The notes under the pieces are model-generated. The model worked only from the letters and a program-made list of their open reading frames with translations. It had not been told where the DNA came from and ran no database searches. From the NCBI RefSeq assembly GCF_947507565.1, contig NC_089178.1, positions 992,001 through 1,056,000 on the forward strand: a stretch of DNA of 64,000 nt, read 5' to 3'. Shown piece after piece: positions 23,601 through 35,967 of the stretch; position 1 is the stretch's first letter; every line of letters begins with the position of its first letter. The stretch comes from Oscarella lobularis (Eukaryota > Porifera > Homoscleromorpha > Homosclerophorida > Oscarellidae). The position numbers and the translations under genes are program-made.

Positions 23601-25845
23601 AGGAGAAGACGTGCTTCGCAGACGACGTCACAATGACTCCATTGGCTCGTTTCCATTCGAACGAAAGGGAGAGAGCGGCATCTGACGTCACACGGCACGA
23701 CAACACGGCATCGAGACCTCGCTTGAGATAAACGTTCGAAGACGATGATATGAACTGCGTGGGATCTAAAGAAACATTGCGATAATTTTTTTCCATTCTA
23801 TGGGCTTCTAGAACTGACTGTATATCTTGAGAATTGTCGACTGATTGATCGATCCCTTGGGATTGGTCGCCGTGCACGTGTACTTTCCTCCGTGCTGCAG
23901 CTTGACGTTTGTGATTGACAAGTTTCCCGACAGCAACGGTCTCACGACGTTCGTCTCTCGCACGGCCAAGCCCTGATACAGCCACGCGTACGTCGGCGCG
24001 GGAGATCCGACGGCGGAGCAGGGCAATTCGAGACGACGCGTTGCAATGGCGTGTGTTACAGGCGGTAAGAATTTATTAAATACCGGTTTAGAGCCTGAAA
24101 TAGTAGAAGTCAACTTAGTTGTGATAATCCTCCTATCAAGATACTTGCCTGATACGTTGAGATGAGCGCTTGCAAAGGCCTCGCCTGCCTTGTTGCTCGC
24201 TCTGCACTGATAGACGCCGCTATCGGCTTCGCGGACTTGTCCAATTATTAGTGAGCCATCGATTTCAGCTGCTGTCGGATACGATGACCCGTCTTTGTAC
24301 CAAACGATAGCTGGAGTTGGAGAACCGGTCACATTGCAGCGAAGAGTCACCGCGACACCGATGAGAGACTGCGTTGTAACCGGACCGTTTACAATGACGG
24401 AAGGCACTAAGAGATATAAACATTAAATATGCACCTGTGACGCTTCTATTTGAGAGGCCGTTTACCCAGTACTGTCAGAGTAGCCGTTCTAGTGATCGAA
24501 TTACTTTGACACTTATAGATACCCGCATCTGTTGTCCGAACGTTGTTAATCTGTAGGGCACGGTTGAACTCCAAAAGTTGAATGCGACCCCCGCTCGTCA
24601 GCTTGGTACTGCCCTTATACCACGTCACGGCAGGAATTCTTCAATTGAAAGAAATAGAAAAAAAGACGAAACGATGCATTAGGCCCAGCTAACCTCTGAT
24701 CATCTGCTACTACGCATTTGAAGGTAGCCACGTTGCCTACAATGACCTCACTATTGCTTGGTTCCTCCAAAAAGGCAAACATATTCACACTAGCAAGTCC
24801 TAAAACAATTTCAACATCAAAGGCAAAGAAAGACTGAGAAATCAGTACAGTACCGGTAAGCGAGACAAAAACCGGCATTGACTTGACCTCTCGATTGAGA
24901 ACGGAATTTCGAGCGTGGCACGTGTAGTGGCCGCCGCTCGACTGAGACGCTCGATTCACGATCAAATCCCCGTTCGATTTCATCATGAACGTGCCCTGGG
25001 ACAGATCGACGACCGACGATTGGTGTTTCCAATAGATACTAGCATCCGGGACGCTGGACGGCGGATCACACGCCAATTCGACGTAACCGGAAAAAGAAAC
25101 ATCTTTCACTCGTTGCGCACCGGAAAACGACCCGAGATCTAAAAATAAAAAACCCGCGCATTAGTAAAAATTTTTTTAAAAATCGTCGATCGTACGTACT
25201 CGCGACGGTTGCGCGTGCCACGCGACTTTTCAAGCGTCCCGCGACGTTCGAAACGATGCAGTGATAGAGACCTTCGTCTTTCGACTGAAAGTTGGTGATT
25301 TGGAGTCCGCCCGACGCCGTTTTCGTTAGGCGACTGTCGGCGATGAGTTGATCGTCTTTGTACCACGTCACGACGAGGGGTCCCGTTCCGGTTGCGGCGC
25401 ACGCGAACGTGTACGTCTTCCCTTTCGCGCCGATGAGGTCATCGGGCATCGATACGATGACAGGGGGGTCGACCACTGCGGCGCGAACGGGGAGGAAAGA
25501 AGGGCTTTCTTATTTACGCTAACGTGTATATTTATCGTGTTTCGGTGATCCCACTTCCGGAAGCGGAGGGGTGCCTCCGCTCCTCCCTTTCGAGCCAACG
25601 GCTTTCAAGAGCCGCTAACAGCGTGGGAACGTTTTCTTTAGAGGGACCCTTCTTTTCTCAACGATAAATAGACTAACGGGTCGGTGTTTCGTAGCGGGAC
25701 GTGGCGAGGAACGCGTCTTTGGGAGAAAACGACGAGAGGGCGGCGTTCGTCGTGGCTTACCGGCATCGATTTGGTTGACGAGACGCGATAGAAGTAGAAA
25801 GATGACGCTAGGAAAGAGAGAAACTGATGAGCGAGGACGAAGCAT
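20610..25845 (-). CDS. L1CAM-type cell-adhesion receptor (6 Ig + 5 FN3)
   Basis: Signal peptide exon 25845-25762 (VSLFPSVIFLLLSRLVNQ). Six Ig domains follow, each with the DxGxYxC-type signature (for example DEGLYHCIVSN, GGHYTCHARN, DAGIYKCQSN, DSGVYQCRASN, GGKYTCTATN, DNGQYQCVIAT). Then come five FN3 domains (from LPGRPSRVVASK to ELGYGSPANFHI), one transmembrane helix (WFWGLAAGVGAVILLLLLLV) and a basic juxtamembrane region. The tail of about 220 residues ends SATLV, a class I PDZ ligand. Six Ig plus five FN3 plus a transmembrane segment is exactly the L1/neurofascin/NrCAM layout. These proteins mediate homophilic adhesion and anchor ankyrin through FIGQY. Here the nearest tail motif is PSYIGGRF, not a proven equivalent. 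Exons are roughly one per half-domain. No phosphatase or kinase domain is present. Confidence 0.85.
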
Positions 25846-26258
25846 AGCGGAAATGAATCAAGGTATGGTGGTAAGGCGAACGTCGCGTCTGCGCACGACG
25901 AAAAGGATGCGGAGGCGGAATACATAACAGGCACGCGTTCTTACAGAGACGACGCAGCTTCGGCCATTGTGGAAGAGAGGAGGAGCAATACTGGGAAACT
26001 GTCGGAGTCGCGCTTATGAACTGGCTGAGCCACGCCTACAGCGTCATCAACCAATTTCCCTATTATCAGTTTGGGCTTTCTGTAAAGCGCGTGAACAGCG
26101 TGTGAACACAAACAAAGCAAGGCCGGATGGAAGCGCTAAGACATGAAAGCATCCAGAAGCAAGCAGACAATTATGCGAGCAGCAACAGCGAGAGCTAACT
26201 AACACTAATAACAAACGGCCACGTCGTTCGACTAGTCACTCACTGAGGTAGCAATTGA
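25846..26258. other. Gap between two minus-strand genes
   Basis: About 410 bp upstream of the L1-type receptor start and downstream of the giant secreted protein's stop. It should hold the receptor's promoter and 5' leader and the other gene's 3' end. No convincing coding frame, TATA box or repeat was seen. Confidence 0.4.
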
Positions 26259-29200
26259 TCAAGTCGGATGTTCCATATCCCAAAGTGTGCGAGGCTCTTC
26301 GTCCGCCGAGTGAACACAGAAGACAGGAATTTTTTCGATGTCGTCCAAATCCTTTAGGAGACGCTGAGAGGTTAGCCGCGCCTCGTAGAGAGTCTCTTCG
26401 AAGAGTGACTCCACATCCTAAGGAAAGAGCTCTCTCTACCAAGCCCCTACTACATATCAAAGGTATTACCACCGAAATCCTTTGCAAAATTCTGGCCACT
26501 CTTCTCGCCTTCGGACTTGAGCGAGCCACTTCTTGGTACGGGAAGAGCAAGGATTGAACCAACTTGGTCAAATACTGGCGAGGAGTCAGCCCCGTCTTCG
26601 TCAATGTAGTGTTCTTCAGCAAATCCTCCAACACATTCATTCCGTCATAATTCAAACTCATCATCTGCCGGAGCGACGACGAATTGAATCCCACGGTTAC
26701 AGGCACTAAAGAGACATATAACCGGTAAATTAGACTAAAGAATAGTTTGAGTACCCTCGTTACGGCTCAAAAAAGACGTCGCCGCCTTAGTGCAAACATC
26801 GTCGACGTCGACGAGAGTGCCATTCGTTCCGTTGTCATCTTCGACTATCGCTTCTGCCAGATCGACGTTCGTGGTCAAATAGTCCTTGACCGTCTGCTGA
26901 ACGCCGCTCGAGACGGCGCCAAACGTCTCGAGCAAAACGCGCAGAACGCCAACGAGACTTCGATAGTGCTCGCACTTGGCCTCGACAGTGTCTGCAAAAA
27001 AATACATAATTGTGTATATATTACTTCACCAAGACTCACCTGGCCGCTCATCAATCAGCCTCGACTTCAAATCGACATAATCCTCATCGGATCCGCGACT
27101 GATTGAGGGAAGTACTGGCAGTTCGTCGTCGACGATCATACGATCCGGATAGCGTTCAAACAATCCAGGTCGATAGACAAATCGTTCAGGGAAATAGTGC
27201 CGTTCGCTGAAACCGGACGTGTCGCGTCGACGACGACGACCTGTAATCCCTTTGAAAGCCATTTCGGCGAAATCTTTCGCCATCGACTCGATGCTGTTCA
27301 TGCGAATATTAAAGCTAAACTTCTTCGGCTTCTTTTTCAAAAACGAGACCGTTGCCGATCCCGCCACGTGACCCGACGACACGAGTCCAATTTTGACGTC
27401 AAACGTCAATTTTTTGATGTCAATAAGACCGCCCAGTCCCGCCGAAACAATAAACTTCGCCGCTGCCGCTCCCGCCTTAACGGTATATTTGACTCCCTCG
27501 AGCACGCCCTTCGCTGCGTCGAGAGGCCAACGATTTTTGTCGACGACTACTTGGGCTGTCTTCAGCGCTCCCTTGGCCGCGTCGAGCGGCCAACGATTCT
27601 TATCAACGACTTGCTGAGCTACCGTTAGAGCACCTTTTGCAACGTCGAGAGGCCAACGATTCTTATTGACGACTTTCTGAGCGAGGGTCAGCGCACCCTT
27701 AGCCACGTCGAGAGGCCAGCGGTTGTTGTTGACGATTTTCTGAGCTACAGACAAGGCGCGTTTTGCAACGTCGAGCGGCCAACGATTGTTGTCGACGATT
27801 TTCTGAGCTGCCGTAAGGGCGCCCTTTGCAACGTCGAGAGGCCAGCGATTTTTGTCGACGATTTTCTGAGCTGCCGTAAGAGCGCCCTTTGCCACGTTCA
27901 GCGGCCAACGATTTTTGTCGACGACCTGTTTCGCTAATTCCAGAGCGGCGTAGGCGGTGGCGCGCAGTCCTTTGCATCCCGCGTTAAAAGTGATGCACAC
28001 TGGATCTGTCACTTTTTTGGAGCACATTTTCACGCCGCACGGATATCGAACCCACCCTCCGCACATTTTCACGCCGCAAGGATAGGGAACTAAAAAAAAC
28101 AATGAATCGAGTCAAATGGATTTCTGTGCATACTTTTTGTAGTGCCGCAACGTTTAATGCTGCAAAGTTTGTCGACGTCCTTTTGTTTTCTGCGAAGATT
28201 ATTGACGGCGTCGTCGTACTTTCGCTGAGCCGAGTCCACTGACTTCTTCTTTGATTCCAAAACGCGTATGGCCGCGTCGTACTTCTTCTGAGCCGAATCG
28301 ACGGATCGCTTCTTTCCCTCCAAATTCCTAATTGCAGCATCGTACTTCTTCTGAAGAGAATTGACGTCCTTTTTCTTCGACTCAAGCGACTTGATGGCAT
28401 CAGCGTATTTTTTCTGGGCGCCTTTGAGAGCCCTTTTCTTTGATTCCAAATCTCGAATAGCGGCATCGTACTTCTTCTGAATGCCATCGACATCGCCTTT
28501 CTTCCTCTCCATACCTCGAATAGCCTCATCGTATTTAACCTGAAGTCCATCGACGTCCTTTCTGCTTTTTTCCATCGACCGAATAGCGTCGTCGTACGCT
28601 TTGTTCGCCGATTCGACTTTCGCTTGAGCATCGCCGATCTTCTTCGTCGCATCCTTGGCGCCTTTGTCGATAATATAGCGCACTCGCTTCGCAATCGTCG
28701 ACATCCCGCCGCTCGACATTTCGGCGTAGACGCGAAAAGCGGCCGACTTGAGCGACCCATACGACGCAGAGACGCGTACCTTGAAATAAAACAAGAACAA
28801 CCTCCCAACGACTTCGATCGTAAAACTCTTGTCGTCGATTTCGAGCGAAGCGCCCCGATTCAATAATCCGAACAGTTTCACGTAGCCGGCCGCTCGAACG
28901 AGGACTTTGGGAGCGGGTAAAAGCGTGACGGAGGCGTCGAGAATAGGACCGCGTTTCGAGTCGCTACGCGATCGCTGCAAGCGAATTTGCCCGCCAGCTA
29001 AATTGAGCGGATCCATTTCGACGCGAACGCGCATCGCCGACGGCGGCGTCAGCGCGATGTCGCACGTCAATTCGTAGCCCAATATGACGAGCGTCCCGTA
29101 CAACTTGAAGCCCGCCGGTATGACGAGACCGGTCGGGAGTTCAATCGTGTCGAACGCAAACGACGTCTCCAAGCCGTCCGGAAAACCGATTTGTGACAGA

Positions 29201-31797
29201 ACTTTGGGTATTTTGACGTCAAAATCGAAGGCGTTCATCAGAGCAGGAATCGTCGCCTTATTGATTTTCCCGCAGAAATAATTCCGTCTTGGCGAGACGG
29301 CGTCGACGCCGACGTGAACGACGGCAATGATTTCTTTACCGTTGCCGATGTTTCCGATGTGCAATTCGCCGCCGATTTGCAGCGCCGTAACGCCGACGCC
29401 TGGACGCAGAGCGACGGACAGATGAGCGTTGCCGAAAGCGAGAAACGAAATCGAGAAGGGCCTCTTCCATATGCCGATCATCGTCATCGCAAGTTCGAGT
29501 CCTTGAACGGGACCGACGCGAATGGCACCGCGAAACGAGAGCGGCGGATCGACGAGCTTGAGAGTCGCCGTGATGCCGAACGTCGGTTCGGGTCCGACAA
29601 CGAATTCGAGTCCGGCGTCGGTGAGCGTCAGTTTGGGGCCGAGATTGATGTTTCCGGCGACGGCGTACAGTCGAAATTCCCTAAGACTCGTAACGGTCGC
29701 CGATAGACGGAGGTGAGCGTTGGCACCGAGCGCTCGTTTTGCGTACTCGCAGAATGCGTCGCCGTCGCAGTCGCCTGGAAAGGAGAAAAGAGCGACGATG
29801 CTGATACCGCGTTGAATGGGAACGTTTTGTAATAGATCGCCTATCAAAGCGACGTCCGGCGCGCTCTCCTTCGCCAAGACGAAGCCGCAACGAAGCGACC
29901 GAGCGAGCATCTTGAGAAAATCGACGTCGAAGCCAGTCAGTTTTTTAACGAGCCAAGAAAAGTCGACGTTGGCGAATTCGAATCCGACTGCCATCGACGT
30001 CTTTCCGCCTTTTTTCGCGATTAATGCGTTGAGAGTCATGTCATTCCAGCCGGCGATTTCCGGTCGACCGGCGAGAAACATGAGAAATTGGCCGCCCAAC
30101 AAACCGACGGGTATTTGCGCTTTCGGCTCGAGAATGCGAAAATCGGCGAACGACGCGAGAATCGAGTCGAATTCGTCTGGGAGAAAACTAGCACCGAATT
30201 GGCGCATCACTTCGCCGACGTTCCACGCCGAGTCCTCGGCCTTAATCATGAAACCCTTGACGGGTCGCGGTGGACCGTCGGCTTCTCCGTTTGACGGCAA
30301 CGGAGCAATGGGGTCGACCGGATCGACGCTGACCGGCACTTTGGACGATCCCAGGAGCCACTGTCCGCCGCTTTCGACCGCCTTTCGTCGCAGCTTCGAC
30401 AGCGTGACGTTGATGCGAAGATACGGTTTGTCGATTGTGACGAGATTTGGTACGACGACGACCGACTTGTCCAACGTGAGTCGCGTCGTGAGCACTTTGA
30501 GTCGATGATCATAGCCGAATTCGTTGATTGCCAGATCGAAGACGTTCGAAACGCCGGGCGGCAGAAGCAGCGAGTCCAAATCGAAATCGGGTAGCATCGC
30601 TTCAACGAGATTTCGCACGGTCAACGTCGCCGCGTAGTCGACGATGTTAAACGACAGATCATTGGGACCGACTCGAATTAGAAAGCGAATGGGATCAAGA
30701 TCGGATTTGAGCGCAAATCGCGTTACCAATGTGACGCCCTTGCTGAACGGCTGCGCGTCCCACAAGAGCGGATCGTCGACGACTTCGGGAAGAAGATTCG
30801 GCGCCACGTCGTCCGTCGATACGACGACTCCGAGGCGCGGCACGACCAACGAGCCGAGAACCGGTATCTCGCTCACGTCCAAACCGACGAGCGTTTTAAC
30901 GACAGTCGACAGTCGAAACGAATCCAATATTGTTGCCATGGTAACGACGTTCATTGCTAATCCCTCGCGCCACGGAACGCTACGATAGCGATGAAAGAGC
31001 ACGGTCATGTCAAAAGCGCTCCAATCGGCGATCGTCGGTCGACCGGAAAGAGCCAAAGCGAATCCTTCCAGTTTGCTATAGCGAGCGCGAAAGCGCGTAT
31101 TTTCCAATGAAAATTCGTCGAGTCCGCTCTTCTCGAGCGTCGACTTGACTGGACCGTCGGGCAGTATCGCTTCGCCGAGCGTCGAGAAGAAGCTCCCGAT
31201 TGGAACCGTGCCCGTTCGGGGAGCGCCGTAGAAGTAGAATGTGCCGCCGACTTTCGTCAGTTTGAAATCGAGTCCCGTGCCGCCGATCCACCACGTGGCG
31301 GCGAGTCCGAAGCCGTTGAGACCGAATCGATTTGCGCCCGTCACCTCGTCTCGCTCGACGTAGATTCGCACTTCCGTCGTGACGTCGCTCACGCTGAGAT
31401 AGCCCGGCACGAGTTGGACGTCGGACACGGGGGCGGTGCCCACAGCTAATTCGAGACTGTCGATATCGATGGTGAAGTTCGACATTTTGAAGTTGAACGG
31501 ATTGTTTTGCTCATCTTCGATGAAATTGTAATCGGAGTCCTTGAGCGTGTCGGCGAAGGCGGGCATGAGCACGTCGACGAGCTCGAGAATGCGCATCGTT
31601 CGATTCGGCTTCACTTGGCCGTAGATTCCCTTGTAGATGTCGTAGAGTTGGATAGCGCTGTTGTTCGAGATGTCGTCGAGATGTCGTCCGAAGATGTTAT
31701 TCGCCGCGTTGTAGGCGATCGGGTCGCCGATAGGCGCGCTAGCGTCGGCAATGGACGCTGATACGACATACAGGAGAAGAGCGAGCAGCATTTGCAT
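26259..31797 (-). CDS. Giant secreted protein with two seven-copy repeat arrays
   Basis: Five exons (31797-28134, 28089-27040, 26991-26755, 26705-26470, 26417-26259) give 1,781 residues. It starts with a signal peptide (MQMLLALLLYVVSASIADA). Roughly 1,000 residues of beta-rich, soluble-looking sequence follow, with internal similarity: FDMTVLFHRYRS and MTLNALIAKKGG-type segments recur after GRPxIA(D/G)W. Next is a coiled coil of seven 21-residue repeats (YDAAIRDLESKK type), and a Cys-rich doublet PYPCGVKMC...RYPCGVKMC. Seven 22-residue repeats NRWPLDVAKGALTxAQK come next, then a furin-like RRRRRD site. I do not recognise the family. A structural extracellular, mucus or matrix protein is one guess, and nothing suggests an enzyme. 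The large first exon is unusual for this intron-rich neighbourhood. Confidence 0.75.
27479..27928 (-). repeat. 66-bp tandem repeat, seven copies (22-residue units)
   Basis: In the giant secreted protein the unit NRWPLDVAKGALTxAQKxVDK recurs seven times at exact 22-residue spacing. The NRWPL core is invariant and the rest varies at a few positions. The DNA copies differ by scattered substitutions, so the array is old and kept under selection rather than freshly expanded. Confidence 0.85.
28156..28596 (-). repeat. 63-bp tandem repeat, seven copies (21-residue coiled-coil units)
   Basis: Seven consecutive 21-residue units of the form YDAAIRxLExKKxxVDxxQKK, which is three heptads each, in the same gene upstream of the 22-residue array. 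Tyr-1, Ala-5, Ile-6 and the KK pair are nearly constant. The spacing keeps the hydrophobic seam in register as a continuous coiled coil. Confidence 0.85.
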
Positions 31798-32152
31798 CTC
31801 TCGTGAAGTGGGAAGGCGTCGAGACGTTGCTGTCCTTTATCCGTCTGCTAATTGGATTGTTTTGGGATTCTTGACCTTGATCAAGGTGGGGTATGGGGGG
31901 TGTTATGTGGACCTTGCTAAAAGTACAAGTAGGCATGGCAGCGTCAGAAGACGGCTTCAATGCGATCATAGATGTAGTAGTACGTTGAAATCAAATGTGG
32001 TGACGTATGACGTACAGTCGCGGACAGTCTCGCGAACACAGGCATTCAAGATTTGTTGAGTTGATACTGCGTACATTCTGCACCTAATGACTAAGGTGCG
32101 ACAACAGAAAACAAATCAAAGAAGTCCAGCTGTTCGTAAGGCCACAAGCATT
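31798..32152. other. Gap upstream of the giant secreted-protein gene
   Basis: About 355 bp between the giant protein's start and the G6PD stop codon. It should contain the promoter of the former and the 3' end of the latter. No coding frame or clear core-promoter motif was seen. Confidence 0.4.
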
Positions 32153-34368
32153 CTATAACTTTCCTGGCTGTTCCCATTTGTATGTGCCAGAGTACAGATA
32201 TCCAACTCGAGAGCACAATTCATCTGACTCTTTGGGACCGCGGCTGCAAGAAGAAATGCATAAATAATGCGTAAGTCAGATGATCTAAAAATTAGACACC
32301 TTCCGTACAAATACTTGATTGGTTCAACCTTGTCTTTTTCAATCTGGTGTAGAAGTGGAGTGAAAATGCGCCAAGCCTCAGCCAATTCGTCCCTAGCGCA
32401 CACTTGAAGAGTCTATCATCATATTAGAGTAGACTGCTGTACGTACGTGCGAACAAAGTGAGACTGGGACCCATAAAACACGTCAAGAAGGAGTCTTTCA
32501 TATGCATCAGGCAGCCGAGTGTCCTACACGGACACGTGTTTATACAGAGAAGAACATCTCTCCCCAGTGCACTTCTGATATTTCATTACCTTATATCTAG
32601 CGCGATAAGTCAAATCCAATTCGCTTTCTTCTGGAGCAAACGACATGCCAGGCTTCTTCAGCATCATTTTCATGTAGACAGCCTAGAATAAAGTCTCAAC
32701 AACAAACAGCAATGGACGACATTTCCCCGTGTTGCCTCGTTGGGTTGAACGCGAATGACGAGTTCGTTTCTTTGCGCAAGACCGCCAAATATGTCGCCAG
32801 GGACGTCGCGAAATTGAATTCTGATTTCAGCTTTACGCTCGTTAAGAGCTAAAGAAAAAAACAAGTGCAAGAAATAAAGCAAGAAACGCGCATCTATACC
32901 CTTGCCACATCGAAGAATGAAAGGAACGCCTAATAAATCCATAAATAGTGCGTTTCGTGGTAAAATCCCCCCCTCCGCCCAATTTACCGTCCCAACGTTC
33001 CGTTTTGATGTAAGTGAGAGCAGCAGCAAACGTCGGGGTATTCGATCCCTTCGGAACAGTAGGATCATCCAGGTATCCCTGCTTAGCATCTCCTTCGCCG
33101 TTCGGGTTTCCAACGTATTGGCCGAGGACTGTGTTCTCGAGTTTCAAGGGATCCATGCTTTTTAGAACTTTTACCTTCGGAAAGAGATAGCAGGTGCAGA
33201 GAGAAAATATATTTTATTTCACTTTTTCATCGCGTAAATCTTCTGAACGAGCCGTGCATGGCTTTTCCATGGCAATGAGACAGAGAATCTGAAGCAAGTG
33301 ATTCTGCATGACATCACTGAAATCAGGTAATAACTATTCAGTTCATCAATTGAATGAGGGATAGTTCAGCTGATACCGAATAATGCCAAATTCGTCAAAG
33401 TAGCCACCTCTGCCCTGAGTGCCAAATGGCTCCTTGAAGGAAATAATGACAGCGGATACATAATTTCGATTCCAAACAGGACCAAAGATTGCATTAGCGA
33501 ACCTAGGACCTACGTGTAAGTTTACACATATCTGTATCGCTATCAAGTCTCACCGAAGAACCAGGAGATTCTGGACCATTTCCTTTCCCAGATAATGATC
33601 GATGCGATAAATTTCATCCTCCTTGAAAAGTCCGGCCAAGTGCGTGGACAATTCAGCCGAACTGGCCGAATCCTTGCCAAATGGCTTTTCAACAATAACA
33701 CGATTCCATCCCCTGAAAAATCCCCGCGAAAAATCCCCCCCAAAAAAACAGTTGCATTGTATCGTACTGATCAGAGAAACAGGTCGCTCGAATGTGACTC
33801 GTCACCGGCGCGAAGACCGACGGCGGCAGAGCGAGATAGAAGAGCCGATGAACGCGCGCGTCCGGGGCGCGATGCTTCGCCGCAATGCTACGGAGTTCGG
33901 CGTCGAGATTGCTGAACGCGTGCGCGTCCGTGTACGAGCCCTTGACGTAGAAGCAGCGCCCGAAAAACTCCTCCAGTAGCTCTTTTTCCGACTCGGTAGC
34001 CTAAGGAGACAAGGGCGCGGTTGGTGTGCGACACTGGCGAGGCTCTCGCGACTTGCCTTTAGATAGGGTTCGACTTTTTCGCGCAGATTCGCCAACGTCA
34101 AGTCGGATCGAGCGTAGCCGACGAACAGAGTGCTTTTTGGCGTTAGGTTGTGACGGACTAGATGCCTGGAGCGAGGAGAAAGTGATTCGACTGCAAATTC
34201 GATCGCGGATCTTACCATAGGGTCGGGTAGATTTTTTTCTTGGCGAGATCTCCCTAAAGAAGAAGAGTTGCCGTGCGGCCGGCGCGGTCTTTGAGAAGTG
34301 TAGCTCACCGAAGCACCGAGAACGATGCAGAGGTACGTGTCTTTCTCGTTCAGAGTCGAATCGGTCAT
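32153..34368 (-). CDS. G6PD: Glucose-6-phosphate dehydrogenase
   Basis: About nine exons from ATG at 34368 ([18 protein letters not shown]) to the stop at 32153. The NADP-binding motif [16 protein letters not shown] is split by an intron after [13 protein letters not shown] and the substrate signature [14 protein letters not shown] are intact, including the catalytic His and Lys. C-terminal blocks [20 protein letters not shown] and [15 protein letters not shown] are typical of the family. The enzyme makes NADPH in the oxidative pentose-phosphate pathway in the cytosol. Length and domain order look complete. One intron near 33720 contains an A/C-homopolymer-rich stretch. Confidence 0.93.
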
Positions 34369-34948
34369 TTTTTTCCGAGTGTTATAGAGGCTCGAGATGC
34401 GTTAGCCAATCAGCGCTCGTATTAGCGGTCATGCAGCACAGGGTGTGGTACTACGTCATGATTTGATTTGAGAAACGCTCGATGGACAGACCAAAAAAGA
34501 GCAAACGTTTGAAAGACCGTTCTCAAATAATATAGTGGTTGTACCGGGCTAATTGACGACTCGGAGATACTTGCATGACCCCCCGGATTTCATTGGATCA
34601 TCTCCTACATCCATGCCAGAATAAATTGATCCTGTGGAAAACCGTAGTCTCCTAGACGAAAATCACGTGTACGCGCAATTTTAATTTTTGACCGCCCAAA
34701 CAGACCCAAGAAGAACAGAACACCGGAATGACGTATCACGTGGGGTGAATGATGTAAACAAGCACAACCAACCGTTAACCAACGTCCCACGCTTTGACTC
34801 AACGCCTCCTTTTATAGTCATACAGTACGATAATGCTAGAAACCGGTCGTGGTGTTAGAATGCGGAATCAATGTAGGAATGACATCATACCCGTTTTCTT
34901 TTCGCTACATATAAACGGGTAGGGTTGGATGAAACGACAAGCACCATA
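34369..34948. other. Divergent intergenic region, G6PD / CTHRC1-like
   Basis: About 580 bp between two divergent start codons, one of the longer spacers here. Two CACGTG cores lie near 34664 and 34737 (TCACGTGT, TCACGTGG), and a TATAAA is close to the right-hand gene. No coding frame of protein character was found. Confidence 0.5.
34910..34915 (+). promoter_or_regulatory. TATA box of the CTHRC1-like gene
   Basis: TATAAA in ACATATAAACGGG sits 39 bp before the ATG at 34949, which would place transcription start a few bases before the coding region. A short leader like this suits a compact genome. Confidence 0.45.
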
Positions 34949-35704
34949 ATGATTTTGAATTCAAAGGCATTTCAATGTTTGTTCACCGTTCTCATTCTAT
35001 CCGTCAAGGGATATGCAGTGAGCAATTCTCCCAAATCAGATCAGGTGCTTATATCTAAAACCCCAGTCCACCCACTAAATGTAATAGGTGTCTTTACTAA
35101 GGGACGTTGTGTTTCGGGGGTCCCGGGAATTCCTGGAACTCCGGGAATTCCAGGTAGACACGGATCACAAGGATTGAAGGGTAGCAAAGGAGATAGAGGA
35201 GAGACAGGCAGTACTGTTCCTTCTACTAACTGGAAGCAGTGTGCCTGGAAAAGAGAAGATTATACCCCACATACAGCTGTCATACAGGTACTGTAACTTA
35301 CCACCAAAGACAATTTATGTGCTCTAGAGCAAATATGGCTCACTTTATAGGAATGCGTTTTCAAAAAAAGTCACTCTTCTACCGCTCTCAAAGTAGCGTA
35401 CGCTGCAAGTTTTAGAGTCTGGTGTCCTGGAAAAACATGCTGTGGACGTTGGTACATCACATTTAATGGAAAGGAATGCTCAGGGCCAATGGCAATTGAT
35501 GGAGTCGTCTATTTGTACAACGTTGGCGATAGTCCTCATCGGCATCGTCAAATAGAAGGTTTTTGCGAGAACATTCCGTCTGGATTAGTAACGGTAGCTG
35601 TTCGTGTCGGAAACTGTCCAGGCTTCGGATCATGTGATCGTAGATCTGGACGAAATTCTGTTTCTCGTATAATGATTGAAGAATATCCCCAGTCACAAAC
35701 GTGA
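34949..35704 (+). CDS. CTHRC1-like: CTHRC1-like secreted collagen-repeat protein
   Basis: Two exons (34949-35287, 35351-35704) give 230 residues. The signal peptide is SKAFQCLFTVLILSVKGYA. A short collagen triple-helix segment follows (GVPGIPGTPGIPGRHG, then GLKGSKGDRGETG). The conserved C-terminal globular domain matches CTHRC1: WKQCAW, ECVFKKSHSSTALKVAYAAS, CCGRWYITFNGKECSGPM, and NSVSRIMIEE before the end. In vertebrates CTHRC1 is a secreted glycoprotein linked to Wnt/PCP signalling and matrix remodelling. The length is close to the 243 residues of the human protein. Cysteines of the globular domain appear conserved. Confidence 0.88.
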
Positions 35705-35967
35705 CTGAACTAGACGGGCTTGATTCACTATATTACAATATCTTTCATATCTGCATGTTTGTTGTGTGTGTTGTCCGGCAACGTTTTTGTGCAACTGTTG
35801 CCGGTGGAACGCGCTGAATTGAAATAATTCCGCACAGTTTCTTGCAGTGGTTGAGACCGCTCTTTGTTACCTCTTATACAAAAATCTGAAAAGCCAGTGC
35901 AAGTAAATGAGACAGACGAGAATAGAAGATATATCAGTATATGATACGAAACATTCCAATTCCTTTC

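Noticed and set aside
26471-26706. Alternative C terminus of the giant protein reading on to a stop at 26236
   Set aside because: The read-through gives unconvincing Arg/Ser/Leu sequence, whereas a GTAATA donor and a CCTTAG acceptor give an ordinary acidic helix-like end.
27984-28808. 274-codon frame overlapping the 21-residue repeats
   Set aside because: It is a shifted frame of the coiled-coil repeats; Arg/Ser-rich output repeats with the same 63-bp period.
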